The notes beneath the pieces were generated by a model. It made no database searches and was not told the origin of the DNA. It worked only from the letters and a program-made list of their open reading frames with translations. This document shows positions 11,959 through 22,420 of a DNA stretch of 64,000 bases, piece by piece (positions within the stretch are counted from its first letter, which is position 1; each line of letters begins with the position of its first letter). Both the position numbers and the translations under genes were made by a program. Source of the stretch: Symsagittifera roscoffensis (lineage: Eukaryota > Xenacoelomorpha > Acoela > Convolutidae). The stretch is taken from assembly GCF_963678635.1 (NCBI RefSeq), contig NC_087067.1:7547716-7611715 (forward strand), written 5' to 3'.

Positions 11959-12241
11959 CTTTTTCGTAACGTGAAGTTTTTTCTTCGCTCGCTGGAATTC
12001 CTTTGAATTTCGGCTTCACAAATGTTTCTTGGAACAGCAACGCACTGTTGAGTCTCAAGTTATTGTGATGCCAGTGCAAGTACTCGTTGACTCGTGATCT
12101 CTGCTCTAATTGGCTGGGAAACAGCCAATCAGGACACAGATGAGAGAATTTGGTAGACAGGTAATCGTAGATTGCTGCACTTTCACTCAGAACAAATTCT
12201 CCACTTTTTATAACTGGTACTCTTCCAAGACTAGAAACTTT
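11959..12241 (-). CDS. Theta-class glutathione S-transferase, middle exon
   Basis: Starts after TTTTTTTCAG at 12242-12243 in phase 0 and ends at a GTACGT donor in phase 1 (283 bp). The first third completes the thioredoxin-like glutathione site: KVSSLGRVPVI, then GEFVLSESAAIYDYLS, where cis-Pro of VPVI and the SES motif contact glutathione. The remainder enters the helical domain: SRVNEYLHWHHNNLRLNSA, matching the theta pattern R..V.EYL.W.H.N.R. No stop or frameshift. It joins in phase with exons at 16218-16372 (upstream) and 10339-10598 (downstream). Confidence 0.92.
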
Positions 12242-12998
12242 CTGAAAAAAAGTTTGAATAAGCTAATCAATTTACTGCTATCGTTCGACATTTAAATTGC
12301 CGGTGTTTCTTTAAAAAAATTTATTCAAAACAAGATTCGATTTTTCACACTATTCAAAGAGCTAATCAAGAAGTTTTAAGGGCTCTTTTCCTAGCCCCCC
12401 CCCCCCCCCCCACTGCTTGCTAAAACTTAAAAATGAAAAATTTATTCACCCTATTCGATTGTTATGAAAATTGGCTTACGGTGTAATTAGGCCCATGACA
12501 AACATATTTGGTCTCTCATGATTAACCTTCTAAAACAACTTACACCATAAAGTTGATGCTCGTGTGAGGTGGGGGGGGGTGTAGGAAAAAGAGCCGTTTT
12601 AAGAAATATGTGGGACTGGTAGTGGCGATAAATTGTCTCCCTCTAAATTTTTTAAGTTGCCCTCAAAAAAATCAAAAAATACCTCATTGATGCAAATTTG
12701 GCTCTCGTTCTGCCAAAAACTAATGGCCAATCTACAGAGTTGGGTGATTCTGCAAGTGTCTGTCGTTTTGATAACGGAAAAGAAAACTACGAGCTACGGT
12801 GTCCCAAAAATATTATAAATTTCTAGAAGCATTCAAAAAATTATTGCTCTGAATAACAGATTAACAAATGGTATTTTTAGTTTGACTCCCAATTATTTCA
12901 ATTTAAAGTGTTAAGTTCATCTGCATTGATTTTTAGGTACTGTTAAAGTTTTTTCCTTGTACAGTGCTGATTTAAATTAACCGGACAAAACGAGCTAA
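12242..12998. other. GST intron sequence left of the retroelement
   Basis: Part of the GST intron between 12242 and 16217. Holds a run of 17 C (12395-12411) and nine G (12571-12579). No exon seen. Confidence 0.5.
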
Positions 12999-13106
12999 AC
13001 GTTTTTGTTGGATAAATTTTGATCTTTTTTCATGTACTGATATAATGATTTATTTGGTTCTCTATTTTTTTTGTGGTTTGTTTTGATTGTCTTGTTGTTT
13101 TTGTCT

Positions 13107-13148
13107 GCATTCGGCAATGGTGCGTCCGTATCTTCGGCAATAACTGCA
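13107..13148 (-). pseudogene. Gag zinc knuckle, metal ligand altered
   Basis: Minus-strand translation gives CSYCRRYGRTIAEC, a CX2CX4-?-X4C knuckle in which the expected His is Arg. In the plus copy (25846-25887) the His is kept (GHSNAKC) but the preceding aromatic codon is a stop. Each copy is thus broken differently. Confidence 0.7.
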
Positions 13149-13349
13149 CCATTTTTTAAATCATGGTTTACCTTTGAAATTTGGATTTTTCTCGTAGATG
13201 TTTAAGATTTCAGTGATTTTTTCAGATCATTCTGTATCGGAGTCAAGAATATGATTTACTTGTGAAGTAGTGGTTTGGATGTTGTTGACATATTGTCGCT
13301 TTAGTTTTCTGTTTCTTCTAATTTCATAGTGATTTTTGCTCGTTCTAGT

Positions 13350-13823
13350 TTATCTACTAGTTTCCTTAAGTCTGAATCTAGTTCTCGGATTGAGAAAGGA
13401 TGCGATGCTCTCTTTTTTATTGCTATTATTGCTAAAATACGTCGTTTTGTGAAAATTGAATTTGCTCTTTGTGAGTTTTGATGTTGTATATTTTTTTATG
13501 TATTCTGTAAAAATTTTTGAACATTCAATATCTACCTCATCAGTTTGAATGAGATATTTGTCATGAAATGCGTTTGGTGAACTGATTTCTATTGTGTAGA
13601 TTCCATATTGTGATGTGAGACTACATATGCTTTTGAGATAGTGTTCAAGAAGTTGTCTTTTCACTTTTACGTCGGAAAATTCCTTTTTGCATAAACTATC
13701 TCCTTTTTCGAATAAAGTTGTGATTAAACTTTGGCAAAATTGTACCTGTCCTCGAGCTTCAGCTTGTGGATGTATTAAAAATGGGAGTCTTGAAACTTCT
13801 AGGTTTTCTTCATTTCGAATCAT
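13350..13823 (-). pseudogene. Element ORF upstream of gag knuckle (part 2), unrecognised
   Basis: Open for 157 codons. It starts MIRNEENLEVSRLPFLIHPQ and contains QYGIYTIEISSPNAFHDKYL and EYIKKYTTSKLTKSKFNF. The plus copy at 23376-23780 encodes a decayed homologue in the same order, so this is a real element protein. I do not recognise the fold; position before the capsid suggests an N-terminal Gag extension or matrix-like part (inference). Just past its last residues, another frame encodes the capsid tail (KLVDKLE.AKITMKLEE), where a deletion has fused distant parts. Confidence 0.6.
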
Positions 13824-13865
13824 TTTTGTGTTGTATCACTATTACCGTGTAATTTTCAATGTGTC

Positions 13866-14264
13866 TTATTGGTTGATTCCAATTGTACAGACGTATTGGT
13901 TTGTTTGTGTAACAATTTTTATTCTACGTTTTCTTTTTATTGATGCTGGTGACGTGGTTTCTGAGTCAGAAAAATACAATTGATCGTCAATTTGATGGTT
14001 TTTATTTATTGAGTCTTTTGAATTGTGGAGTTCTTGTGTTGCGCTTGTTTCTGACTCTGAGACTGCGTTTCTTCGTTTTGGAAATCGTTTGCTAATAATT
14101 CGTTTTTGTTTGTTAATAATTTTCTTTCTCAGTGTTTGTCTTCTTGTTCTTTTGTATCCTATTGTTTGTCTGTGTGGTGTGATTACGAGGTCGTATCTTT
14201 CGTCGTTAAATAAACAGTTGTGTAATATAGTTGTTTGTTTGTTTCCTAAGTTGTCTCTTGACAT
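13866..14264 (-). pseudogene. Element ORF upstream of gag knuckle (part 1), basic protein
   Basis: 132 codons from ATG (MSRDNLGNKQTTILHN). Strongly basic in the middle (RTRRQTLRKKIINKQKRIIS), then a serine/acid patch (AVSESETSATQEL). The plus copy at 22925-23320 has a recognisable homologue with the same RDNLG, YDLVI.PH.Q.IGY and NAVSES landmarks. A stop separates this ORF from 13350-13823, while the plus copy has Gln at that place. The two pieces were therefore probably one ORF of about 300 codons before gag. Function unknown; nucleic-acid binding is plausible from the charge. Confidence 0.6.
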
Positions 14265-14786
14265 AAGGTTTAGGATGGTGGATGCAATATTGGGGTTAGT
14301 GATTTCTAGTTTCTTAACCTGTTAGTTCTTACGACTTTTTGTGGTTAGCTTAACTTGGGGCGTATTTGTAGGGTTGGAGAGAAAAGCATATATCGATTCG
14401 TTAGTATGATTTTTACTTTCTCGTGAATAATTCTAAGTTAAGATAGACTTACCTAATCTTACTTAGGGGTTGTGACTTGTGATCAAGGGTTGGAGAATAG
14501 TAAATTGATGCACAAGGTTCAGGTATAATTAGAACACAAGTAGTTCGTTAGATACTATTTTATGACTTACTAAGCTTAAGCGTTTTAGCCTGGGTCATAT
14601 AAGAGGAAGGGGATTAAGTGAATGATGAGTAAACGAAGTTTTTCACTGTTTATCCTAATTAGAATGGTTAGCTATTTGAAAAAAAATTCTGTTAATTCTG
14701 GGTCTTTCATAAGAGTTAGGTAGTGAATCGACGTTTGAGGTCGTTAGACTAATCAATATGGAGGGGAGGACAAAATTGTTCTATTA

Positions 14787-14922
14787 GATCCAAGGATAAG
14801 CCTTGATGATCAGAAATTTAGATACAATTTAATTTTAATTTAAAGATCCAAGGGAAGCCTTGATGATCTGTTATTTTAAAGGAAATTAATTTAAATGAAA
14901 ACGAGGATAAGCCTTGATAGTC
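14787..14922. repeat. Three copies of a hairpin motif in the element leader
   Basis: GATCCAAGGATAAGCCTTGA-TGATC at 14787, a variant at 14845-14868 and a third at 14903-14922. Each contains AAGG....CCTT and GATC....GATC arms. The same three motifs, inverted with the element, stand at 22285-22420 in the plus copy. Confidence 0.8.
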
Positions 14923-15243
14923 ATATGATAAAAGTTTAAGTTAAAAAGTTAACTTTTTAGTTTTGATGATTGTTAGTTTTTGAGATTTGCTGTTATGTTT
15001 TAGGTGATGAAGCTGGGATGAAGAGATGATTTATTTATACTAACAATTTATGCTTTATACTAACTACTTTTTGTACTTTTATATTCAATAAATATTTTTT
15101 TTCAAGATGTTTTCAATTTACAGCTGATATAACAAGAGTAGTTCTCCTTGAAAACTACTAGTGTTGTTTTTATCGGTCGTTATTGTATAATTATTAGGTT
15201 TAGCGGCATGAAAGGTTATTGAAGATGTTTTTTTTTCAAAATT

Positions 15244-15450
15244 TTATGTCACTAAAAGAAAATTTAAATTTACTGCTGGAAGTGTTCTAAATATAAAAGT
15301 TTGATCTGATTTTTGTCGTACAATTATGAAGTCGATTGATAGATTTCTTCCTCGTCGTACGTCGTCTCTTGTTCGAGGTCTTCTTCCAATACCGGGTAGT
15401 TCTCGTATTGTTCGGAATATTGGATCTGATCTATTGAGTCGTAGAGACAT
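15244..15450 (-). CDS. Small leader ORF of the minus-strand element
   Basis: 68 codons from ATG at 15450 (MSLRLNRSDPIFRTIREL..), arginine-rich in the middle (GRRPRTRDDVRRGRN) and then RNLSIDFIIVRQKSD. The plus copy keeps an ATGTCT start at the homologous place (21724) and a similar NRISV..FYVVKQKK stretch. Two diverged copies sharing start and frame suggest it was translated once. No known domain; could be a short regulatory or leader peptide. Confidence 0.4.
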   Translation of the reverse strand: MSLRLNRSDPIFRTIRELPGIGRRPRTRDDVRRGRNLSIDFIIVRQKSDQTFIFRTLPAVNLNFLLVT

Positions 15451-15475
15451 TTCTACTAGTTTTTGTCATATAACA

Positions 15476-15831
15476 TTTTAAAAATGTTGTATTTGTCTAA
15501 TTCTAATCTATTTTTTCTAAATCTAGGTTAGTTAAGGTCTGTTCGAGACTTTTGATAGCACCAGATGAGTTATGTATGGAATACTATACTCATAGAGTAA
15601 GTTCAGATAATGTACACCGTCTGCTCGTCACGCTATCTTATTTTCGGCCGGATAGATTCGTGCAACTTCTTAGTCTAATACCAACCTTAATCTTACTCTT
15701 TAATCTCCTAGTCTCAATAGATCTAGTGTACACCGGTTTATGCGAATTAGTTCCAGAATGAGAACAACTGTCTTCTAAGTTTAATTTAAACTGTTCTGGT
15801 GCTGAAACTACAAGTAGTTTCAGCACTTACA
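15476..15831 (-). repeat. Probable LTR of the minus-strand element
   Basis: Starts (minus strand) TGTAAGTGCTGAAACTAC with a palindromic GCTGAAACTACAAGTAGTTTCAGC, and matches 21314-21680 throughout, including CTTAGTCTAAT and CGGCCGGATA blocks. It ends near ACAACA before the leader ORF. The 3' edge is approximate because no second LTR is present to compare within either element. Confidence 0.65.
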
Positions 15832-16217
15832 AATAAGTGGGTTGTTAGTTTATTGGATTATGATGATAGAGATAAAATATCAGAATAATATCCAATAATA
15901 AATTCTAGTTCAGATCTGGTTTCACTAGGCATACACTACAAGCGGATTTTCACTGTCAAACAAAAAAAAGTGAGAAAAAAAACAACCGATTTTACCATGG
16001 CAGAGAGGGTTGAATTCTTTTAAGGACCCACCCCATCTGAAGTTTGTTTGTATAAATCAATTTATCATTTTATGTAATCTTTCATCTTTCATGATATTTT
16101 TATTTTTGACGTCAAAAATTCAAAACTGAAGATTTCATCTCAAGTTTTTGGGACTCACGGTTAACAGCAAACCCTAAGATTGACGTTACTTGTGATAGAA
16201 TTTTTTCAATGACATAC
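15832..16217. other. GST intron sequence right of the retroelement
   Basis: Rest of the intron between the GST exons at 12241 and 16218. The minus-strand donor is CAATTCAAG/GTATGTC at 16217. No other feature seen. Confidence 0.6.
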
Positions 16218-16372
16218 CTTGAATTGTGGCTCTAAGTTTTCGCCATACTTGATGTGCACAAAACGATCAGTATGTGGGATCCCGCACATAACAAGGAACA
16301 GTTTCACAGACCTGGACGGTTGCGACAGAGGATCCCAAAACAAGTCCAGCAAAGAGTCTGGATCTGCTCTTC
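16218..16372 (-). CDS. Theta-class glutathione S-transferase, N-terminal exon
   Basis: 155-bp exon between acceptor ATTTTTAG and donor GTATGT. It encodes LLDLFWDPLSQPSRS followed by VKLFLVMCGIP and KYGENLEPQFK. In theta GSTs the serine of the D-L-L-S-Q-P-S/C-R loop activates glutathione; DPLSQPSRS keeps it. The exon ends in phase 0 and the next (12241) begins KVSSLGRVPVI, giving the usual order with no gap. It begins with two bases of a split codon and has no initiator ATG, so a short first exon lies further right and was not found. The three exons total about 232 codons, near the 230-250 usual for the family. Confidence 0.88.
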
Positions 16373-18010
16373 CTAAAAATTAAATGCAACCGTCTAGGAA
16401 TTGTAGCTTCAGGAATGGATAAATATGTTTTTCATAGAAAAACATTGATTTGTGTCTCATGGAAATATTACAAACAATTGTGAGCAAGCTTAACACAAAT
16501 TATCCACGAGCGAAAATACCACAATTCGAGTACTGAAACACTTATAGAACTGCCAAAAAATTGATTTTTCTGCTAATCTAAACATAATATTTTGGTAAAC
16601 ACCCGCTTTATTTTTTTTGTAAATTATGATACCGATTTAGCAAAATCTCAAGTCATTTTCAGTTGACTGGTTCAGATTCATTCGATTGTTTCACTTTTCA
16701 CTTGTGAGACGAAATGACTGTAACAAAACAATTTTCTGCCGTAAATAGCTTTTGTACCAAGCAGTAAGAAAATGGAGCTCAAAGATTTCTAAACCGGAAC
16801 TAAACCGGAACCGGGAAATGCAACTAAACCGAGCCTCATCAACCTCCAACCCCATTTCCACATGGTTTTAGTTGTAGAACGCGCGCTTTTCGATCCTAAA
16901 GTCCGAATAAAAATTTCTTTCTTTTTTCGACAGACTTTCTTTTTTTAATGATTGAAATGGAAATTTTTCTCTGAGCTTTTGAATTGTCAGAAAATAGATT
17001 TTTTGTCTGTTCATATCCGAAAAAAAAATAAAAATTTTTTGAATTGATTCTTTCCTTAATAATGTAAAGTGTTTTGTTCCGCCCGTTGAAAATGGGGAGG
17101 AATTTTGTATTCGGGTGTGTTTCAGTTTTTTTTCCACGCAAAATCAGGTAACACAAATAATCATCGTATTGGGTTGAATGCTATATTATATTAAAGCCCT
17201 TTTCAGTCATGATTCGAAGTTTTCAATTTTTCTTCTAGTTTCGAGCCAATAAAGCGAGCAATCAGGTATACAAAAAACCTAGTTGTTAGAAATTTAAGCC
17301 CTAAACACTTATTTTTAAGCAAGTAGAATTAGTTTTTGCAGTTTTGTAGCTCCATTCTGTGAACCAAAAACTTCCGCAGAAAAATGTGAACGTTTTTTTT
17401 TATTTTTGGTTTTCTGGTCACTTTTCTGAATTTTTTGTCTATTTTGCCTATATGTCTAAAGATGTCAAATATGCCTAAAGTATAGTTTTACATCTGACTT
17501 TTTTATCACCCAATGCAGAAAAACTAATGTGAAAAAAAGTTCATTTTGTAGTATTCCTATCAAAGACTATGATAGGAATATTCCGTGCTACTTGTACAGT
17601 AACCAGCTATCCTCGTTTTTTTTTATTTGCGGACTTTCTAACTCTGCTTTGATGTGCTCCTTTTTGTTCCGAACACTCAAAAAATTGGAAAGGAACTTTG
17701 TATTCGTTTTTTTTAAAAGTTTTTCTTCTATTTCTTTTTGTTTTCCACGCAAAATCAGGTCCAAAAAATTATCATCGGAAAGGGTCGAGTGATATATCAA
17801 ATTTAATTTTTTCAGGTATGATGCGAACGAGAAATTTTGAAACGGTCTAGTTTCGAGCAAATAAAAACGAGCGAGCAGGCTTACAAAAAATATAAGCCGC
17901 AAAAATTTTAGTAATGGTCGAGTCAAGTTAGTTTTTGAGTTTTCCAGCAATGTTTTGGGAATCAAAAGCTTCAAAGATTCAAAAGACATTGTGCAAAAAA
18001 ATGAAACAGT
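16373..18010. repeat. Non-coding stretch with a ~640-bp degenerate tandem duplication
   Basis: From about 17060 two units align loosely: GTTTTGTTCCG..GGAGGAATTTTGTATTCG and CCACGCAAAATCAGGT at 17070-17145 recur at 17660-17765, followed in both by TCTAGTTTCGAGC.AATAAA (17235, 17845). A GTGCTACTTG-ACAGTAA phrase here also occurs near 1245 and 18945. 16373-17059 holds nothing I can name. The missing GST first exon could lie in or beyond this region. Confidence 0.5.
17552..17580. other. Perfect 11-bp hairpin
   Basis: TATTCCTATCA, seven-base loop AAGACTA, TGATAGGAATA. No T run follows and no gene is adjacent, so it is a DNA palindrome without assigned role. Confidence 0.6.
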
Positions 18011-18116
18011 TTTTTTTGGAAAAACTGATTTCTAATTGTACTATTGTACTACGACTGCCAAACTATGCAGAAGTTCTTTGTTTTCGTTCAGATTTTTTTT
18101 TTAAATTCAAGACTAC

Positions 18117-18924
18117 CCTTGTCGATCAAGGAAAATTATCTTGAAGTATCTTGCAAAATTCTACGAGTGAGGGTTATCTTGCAAATGATTTTTCAAGATC
18201 CTACAAGATTGATAATATCTTGCAAGAATCTTCCTAGATAACTTTTTATGAATTTTTCACAATAATTCATTTTGGGTGGCAGAAAAACACCATTGAGATC
18301 CAAGTCGACTACGTTCACAAAATATTCTGAGTTTAAATCAGGTTCGGATAGTAAAATTAGTATGAACTTGTTTTAAAATTGTTCATTTATGTGATCATTT
18401 TTGCTATTGTTATGAAAACTTTCAGGTTCTGGTTATAATTTATGCATGTTGAAATAAGATTTCCGAAAACTTAGTTTTCTGATTTTTTGAATTAATTCAA
18501 TTCATCTAGTTTTGCAACTATAATGGTTGAATTTTTTTCGAATTTTTAGTCATTGTGTTGATAAAAAGTGTAAATTAGCTTCAGATATTTTTTATGTAGC
18601 AACCACATAAATACGATAAACACTTTTGCTTTTATAGTATACGGTTAGAGTTTTTCTTTTTCGTTTTTGTTCATTTGTTGGAATATTCAAAAGTCAGCAC
18701 TACACTTCCTATTCATTTTCCATTGGCTGCTTTTGCGTGCACATCTTTTTGTTCTCACAAAAGTCATTTCATAAAAGATCTTGCTGAAAAAAGCTCTCTT
18801 TAACTTTAAAGAAGGTTAACATGCGTATCTTGAAAGAATCTCGCAAGATCTTCTAAAGAGATGTATCATTTTTCAAAAAAACTTGCCAAATTTTTGAAAG
18901 ATAACCTACCTTGATCGACTAGGA
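18117..18924. mobile_element. Inverted-repeat (MITE-like) element
   Basis: Left end CCTTGTCGATCAAGG and right end CCTTGATCGACTAGG are inverse copies with one or two mismatches. Just inside, ATCTTGCAAGAT-type motifs recur on both sides (18140-18235 and 18775-18860). About 0.81 kb with no coding potential, so a non-autonomous DNA element is the likeliest reading. Target-site duplication not obvious. Confidence 0.6.
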
Positions 18925-19599
18925 CATGGCCAAAACATTTTGTGCTATTTGCAAAGTAAGCGGTTATTTTTTTGAGTCAGTTTTGCTTAAACCATTCTGG
19001 CTTAGTTTGTACGGCCTTAGCCGCTTTATGCTTCTTCTTTTGAAGAATAGAGCCTAGCAGCTTTATTTTTTTCTAAGTATATTTTTTATTTTGGCAGCTC
19101 AACGGCCGTCTCCCTGAAGTGTGCCAGCTAAGCGGCTGCTCAATCTTTAACACTAAAAAAAATTCGTTTAAATCTGATGATAATGCGACTTAATTGTGTG
19201 TTCTGAATCAAAAAAATTTGCAGATGCAGTTTTTCTCAACATTTCAATTTTCCAATTAGTGTTCCCTGTTATTTTAATTTGCCAGCTTCTAATGCTATGC
19301 GAGTGTTGTATCGCAAGTGTTGCGAAGCTCAGCTTCGCTTTTACGTAAAAAGATCAATTTTTGTATTATGGGATAAGTTTTTGTGTTCACCGGCGGTTTA
19401 CGAGCATCACATCTAACTAACCAAACTTCGACTGAAAATTTTCCAAAAATAGAATGAGCCTTTCAAGAGTCTATGTTAAAAGCGCATAAAGGTTGGAATC
19501 TATTTTGGGAACCATAAAGAGGTGAGGTCAACAAAACATTTTCCCCCTCATCATGACCGCAGAAGCAATCTTCTCCTAACTGCTTCCAGTTATAAGCGT
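18925..19599. other. Non-coding stretch
   Basis: No exon or RNA gene supported. Contains a GTGCTATTTGCAAAGTAAGCGG phrase (near 18940) shared with 1245 and 17583, part of a dispersed repeat. Confidence 0.5.
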
Positions 19600-20385
19600 T
19601 AACAATCGATTATATTCTGATGTTGATACCAGTCTTACAAAAATTGGGGAAAAATTTATTATAATCAATTTATAATCGTTATAATCTCTCTTTTTGAAAT
19701 CAAATAAAATCAATTATAAAACATTATAATCGATTATTTTTATCCGAATTTCTAATTCTTTTGTTTTGCAGAAAAAAATCCATTTTAATAGATTATTTGT
19801 TTACAATCCCTTTAGTTTGCCCAATTTGTCTTCGACGTTGCGCCTGAATTGCTCATATTTTATGCTTGTCGTAGACTTTGGTTTATGTGAAAAATGGGAA
19901 AATTGTTCTAACTGTTTGCAAATCAAATTATTTTTCTTCTCATTTATATTTGTTTCATGATGCACATTTTGAGTTTTTTTCACCACCAAAATATCAGCAC
20001 ACCGCTTTAGTTCCCTGATTTTTATAGAAGAGTTTATTTCACCTACCGCGGGATTCTTTCAAATAAAATGAAGGGATCTCACAAAATTTTTGTTTCATGG
20101 TAAAATTTTGTGTTCAGATGAACCAAAAAGTGAAAAGACATCTCACTTTTAGAGATTTTTGACAGAAAAAAGGATTATTAGCTATTATAATAGATTGAAA
20201 TAGATTATAAGAGATTATAAGAGATTTTCATCAAAATTATAATCATTTATAATTGATTATAATTTATTATATTGTCTGGAAAAATGTTATCATTATAATG
20301 GATTATAAATTGTTTAAACATCGAAATTTGGAGCTTATAATTTTGATGAAACTACAATTATAATTGTAATATAATCTATTTTTGT
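19600..20385. repeat. Dispersed element with GATTATAA-rich ends, copy 1
   Basis: Ends are clusters of AATCGATTATAATC-type motifs in both orientations (19604-19735 and 20180-20380). The interior includes CTACCGCGGGATTCTTTCA at about 20043, AGATGAACCA and AGACATCTCAC. The same interior words in the same order occur at 43279-43415, flanked again by GATTA-rich ends. Confidence 0.6.
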
Positions 20386-21313
20386 ACTGTAGATAAACTC
20401 CTTAAATGCTGAATTCTGATTCCCTTAAAAGAACTCTCAAACAAAATTATGGATAGTAAATGGAAAAATAATCAATCGGTCAAAACTGGTTCTGTTTTTC
20501 TCAGAATCACCCTATGCTATCCATTTTTTGGACGGTTTCAAGAGAAAAAAAAACTCAAAAAATCTTTTTTGGAACTAGTTTTTTTGCCCGTTTACAAGTC
20601 AGAGAGGCAAACAATCTGAAGTGAGCGCCATCTGTCGGCTGCCAGTTAGCGCTCATCGGTTTTTGACGCGTGCTGGCAGTGTTTTGAGTCCAGAAGTCTA
20701 ATAAGACCCCACTCTGAAATCTTTAGTCTTCCTTGAAACTTTTGCAAACAGCCTTTTCAGAAAAACAAGCTTGATTTCTGCAGGAGGTCATCAAAGTGAA
20801 AATAAGCTAACCTGCAGACATGTTTGAAGATCGTGCAGTTTTGATTTGCTCCAATTGTGAACAGTTGCACAGTTCACAGTCAATTTCTTCACTCATTAAG
20901 TTTAGTCGATTCAAACCACAAAACAGTCATATTGAAAGTCCAATCAGATTGATCATTCATTTGTTCAATATGACACTTTTGCTCGATTTGCTTAACGCTT
21001 AAAAGTGCATGGCTTGCGTACATACCAATTTGTATTTGTATCGCACCAGAAAAAAGATATGTACAAAAACCACACGTAAGTTTAAAAAGAATAGAACAAT
21101 GTTTGTTATTGCATGTTTTTCATAGAAGGGGGATATAGTGAAGGGGATGCAGAGGGGTCGGGTTGTACTGATGTTAAAGTGGTCGGAGGTCGTGGGTATG
21201 GTGGAACCAAATTAAAACTAGTATTTATATCCAATTGTATTATTGATAAAACTATTTCATTTAAAAAAATCTCACTAACCAATCATGATCCATAACTAAG
21301 ACCTACGATAATT
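20386..21313. other. Non-coding stretch with a glycine-rich open frame
   Basis: A TGAGCG..CGCTCA inverted motif around GCGCCATCTGTCGGC lies near 20620-20660. At about 21127, after TTTTTCATAG, a frame reads GYSEGDAEGSGC then VVGGRGYGGTK. It could be an exon with a Gly-rich tail but has no recognised domain and no supported partner exon. Confidence 0.3.
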
Positions 21314-21680
21314 TGTAAGGCTGAAACTATTTATAGTTTCAGCCAGAACAGAATAAATTTAACTTGGCCAGCAGTTGCTCTTCTCCAGAACAGCTCCTTG
21401 TATCTTACCTCGCAAATACCAGTATACACTAGGTGTATTGAAACTAGGAGATATAAGAGTTAAGATTAAGATCGGCATTAGACTAAGAAGTTGCCCGAGT
21501 ATATCCGGCCGAAGTAAGATAGGATGATGAACAGGCGGTGCACCTTATCTGAAATTACTCTATGAGTGAGCCACCCCGGACAAAAACTCATCTGGTGCAA
21601 CCAAGAGTCCGAAACAAGACCTCAACAATTTTAGATTTGGCAAACTCAAAATAGACAACATCTAAGATACAAACACAACA
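21314..21680 (+). repeat. Probable 5' LTR
   Basis: Begins TGTAAGGCTGAAACTATTTA with a near-palindromic GGCTGAAAC..GTTTCAGCC, and aligns to 15476-15831 in inverse orientation. The 3' boundary is approximate. Confidence 0.6.
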
Positions 21681-21723
21681 CAAAATGTTAAGAAGTTTTG
21701 AAAACTTACTTCCACCTCTCAAT

Positions 21724-21882
21724 ATGTCTAATCAATACCAACAATTAATGAAGCTTGCACCAGTTCAAAACCGAATTAGTGTACCGTGCTTCTACGTTGT
21801 GAAACAAAAAAAGCTGACTTCAATGACTACTTCTCTACAAGATCATCGATGCAGTATATTTTCAATCTCTAATATGAAATAA
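21724..21882 (+). CDS. Small leader ORF of the plus-strand element
   Basis: ATGTCT start at the place homologous to 15450 in the minus copy; 52 codons, with NRISVPCFYVVKQKK resembling RNLSIDFIIVRQKSD there. No recognised domain. Confidence 0.35.
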   Translation: MSNQYQQLMKLAPVQNRISVPCFYVVKQKKLTSMTTSLQDHRCSIFSISNMK

Positions 21883-22284
21883 ATTACTTGGAGCAGTCAG
21901 GTTGATTTCCGAGACATATATCTTTCAATGAGGTATAACCAATAATAAACAATACCAAAACGAAAGATCTACTACAAAAACAATTTATCTCAAATATGAA
22001 GTAACTTTGAAGTTTTTGTAAAATTAAAAATTAATTGAACAAAAAACACAAAAAATATATAGTATAAAATAAAAATTTAAATTAGTTTTTATCAAAATGA
22101 TAGAAAGTTTCTGCTTCTCAAGGGTTCATATCTTCAACCTCTCACCCCTGGTACTTCATTGTTTCTTCATCTGAAATATAGCACATAATCACTAAAAAAA
22201 TTAATATCAATTAAATCTTTAACTTTAAACACTTTTTTTTAAAAATGCTAGTCTTTTATTCATCTTTACTTTTAACTCAAATCT

Positions 22285-22420
22285 TGTCAAGGCTTATCCG
22301 TGTTTCTAATTATCGCGAATATTCTTCAAACCAGGCTATCCTTAGATCTTTAAAATTTAAACTAATTTTGTTTTTCAAATCATTATGAAAATACTTGATC
22401 ATCGAGGCTTTTCTTGGATC
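22285..22420. repeat. Three hairpin motifs in the leader, plus-strand copy
   Basis: GTCAAGGCTTATCCG (22286), CCAGGCTATCCTTAGATC (22331) and GATCATCGAGGCTTTTCTTG (22397), the inverse counterparts of 14787-14922. All three are retained although the copies have diverged considerably. Confidence 0.7.

Larger units (their letters stand above)
12999..15831 (-). mobile_element. Truncated Ty3/gypsy-like LTR element, minus-strand copy
   Basis: Reverse complement of this segment aligns with 21314-25990: LTR start (TGTAAG plus a GCTGAAAC..GTTTCAGC palindrome), leader with small ORF and triple hairpin, two ORFs before gag, then the end of the capsid region and the CCHC knuckle. A large stretch corresponding to roughly 23.9-25.6 kb of the plus copy is missing, and protease, RT and integrase are absent; the element ends near 12999. 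It lies within, and in the same orientation as, the GST gene. It is less decayed than the plus-strand copy but cannot encode its own mobility. Confidence 0.85.
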
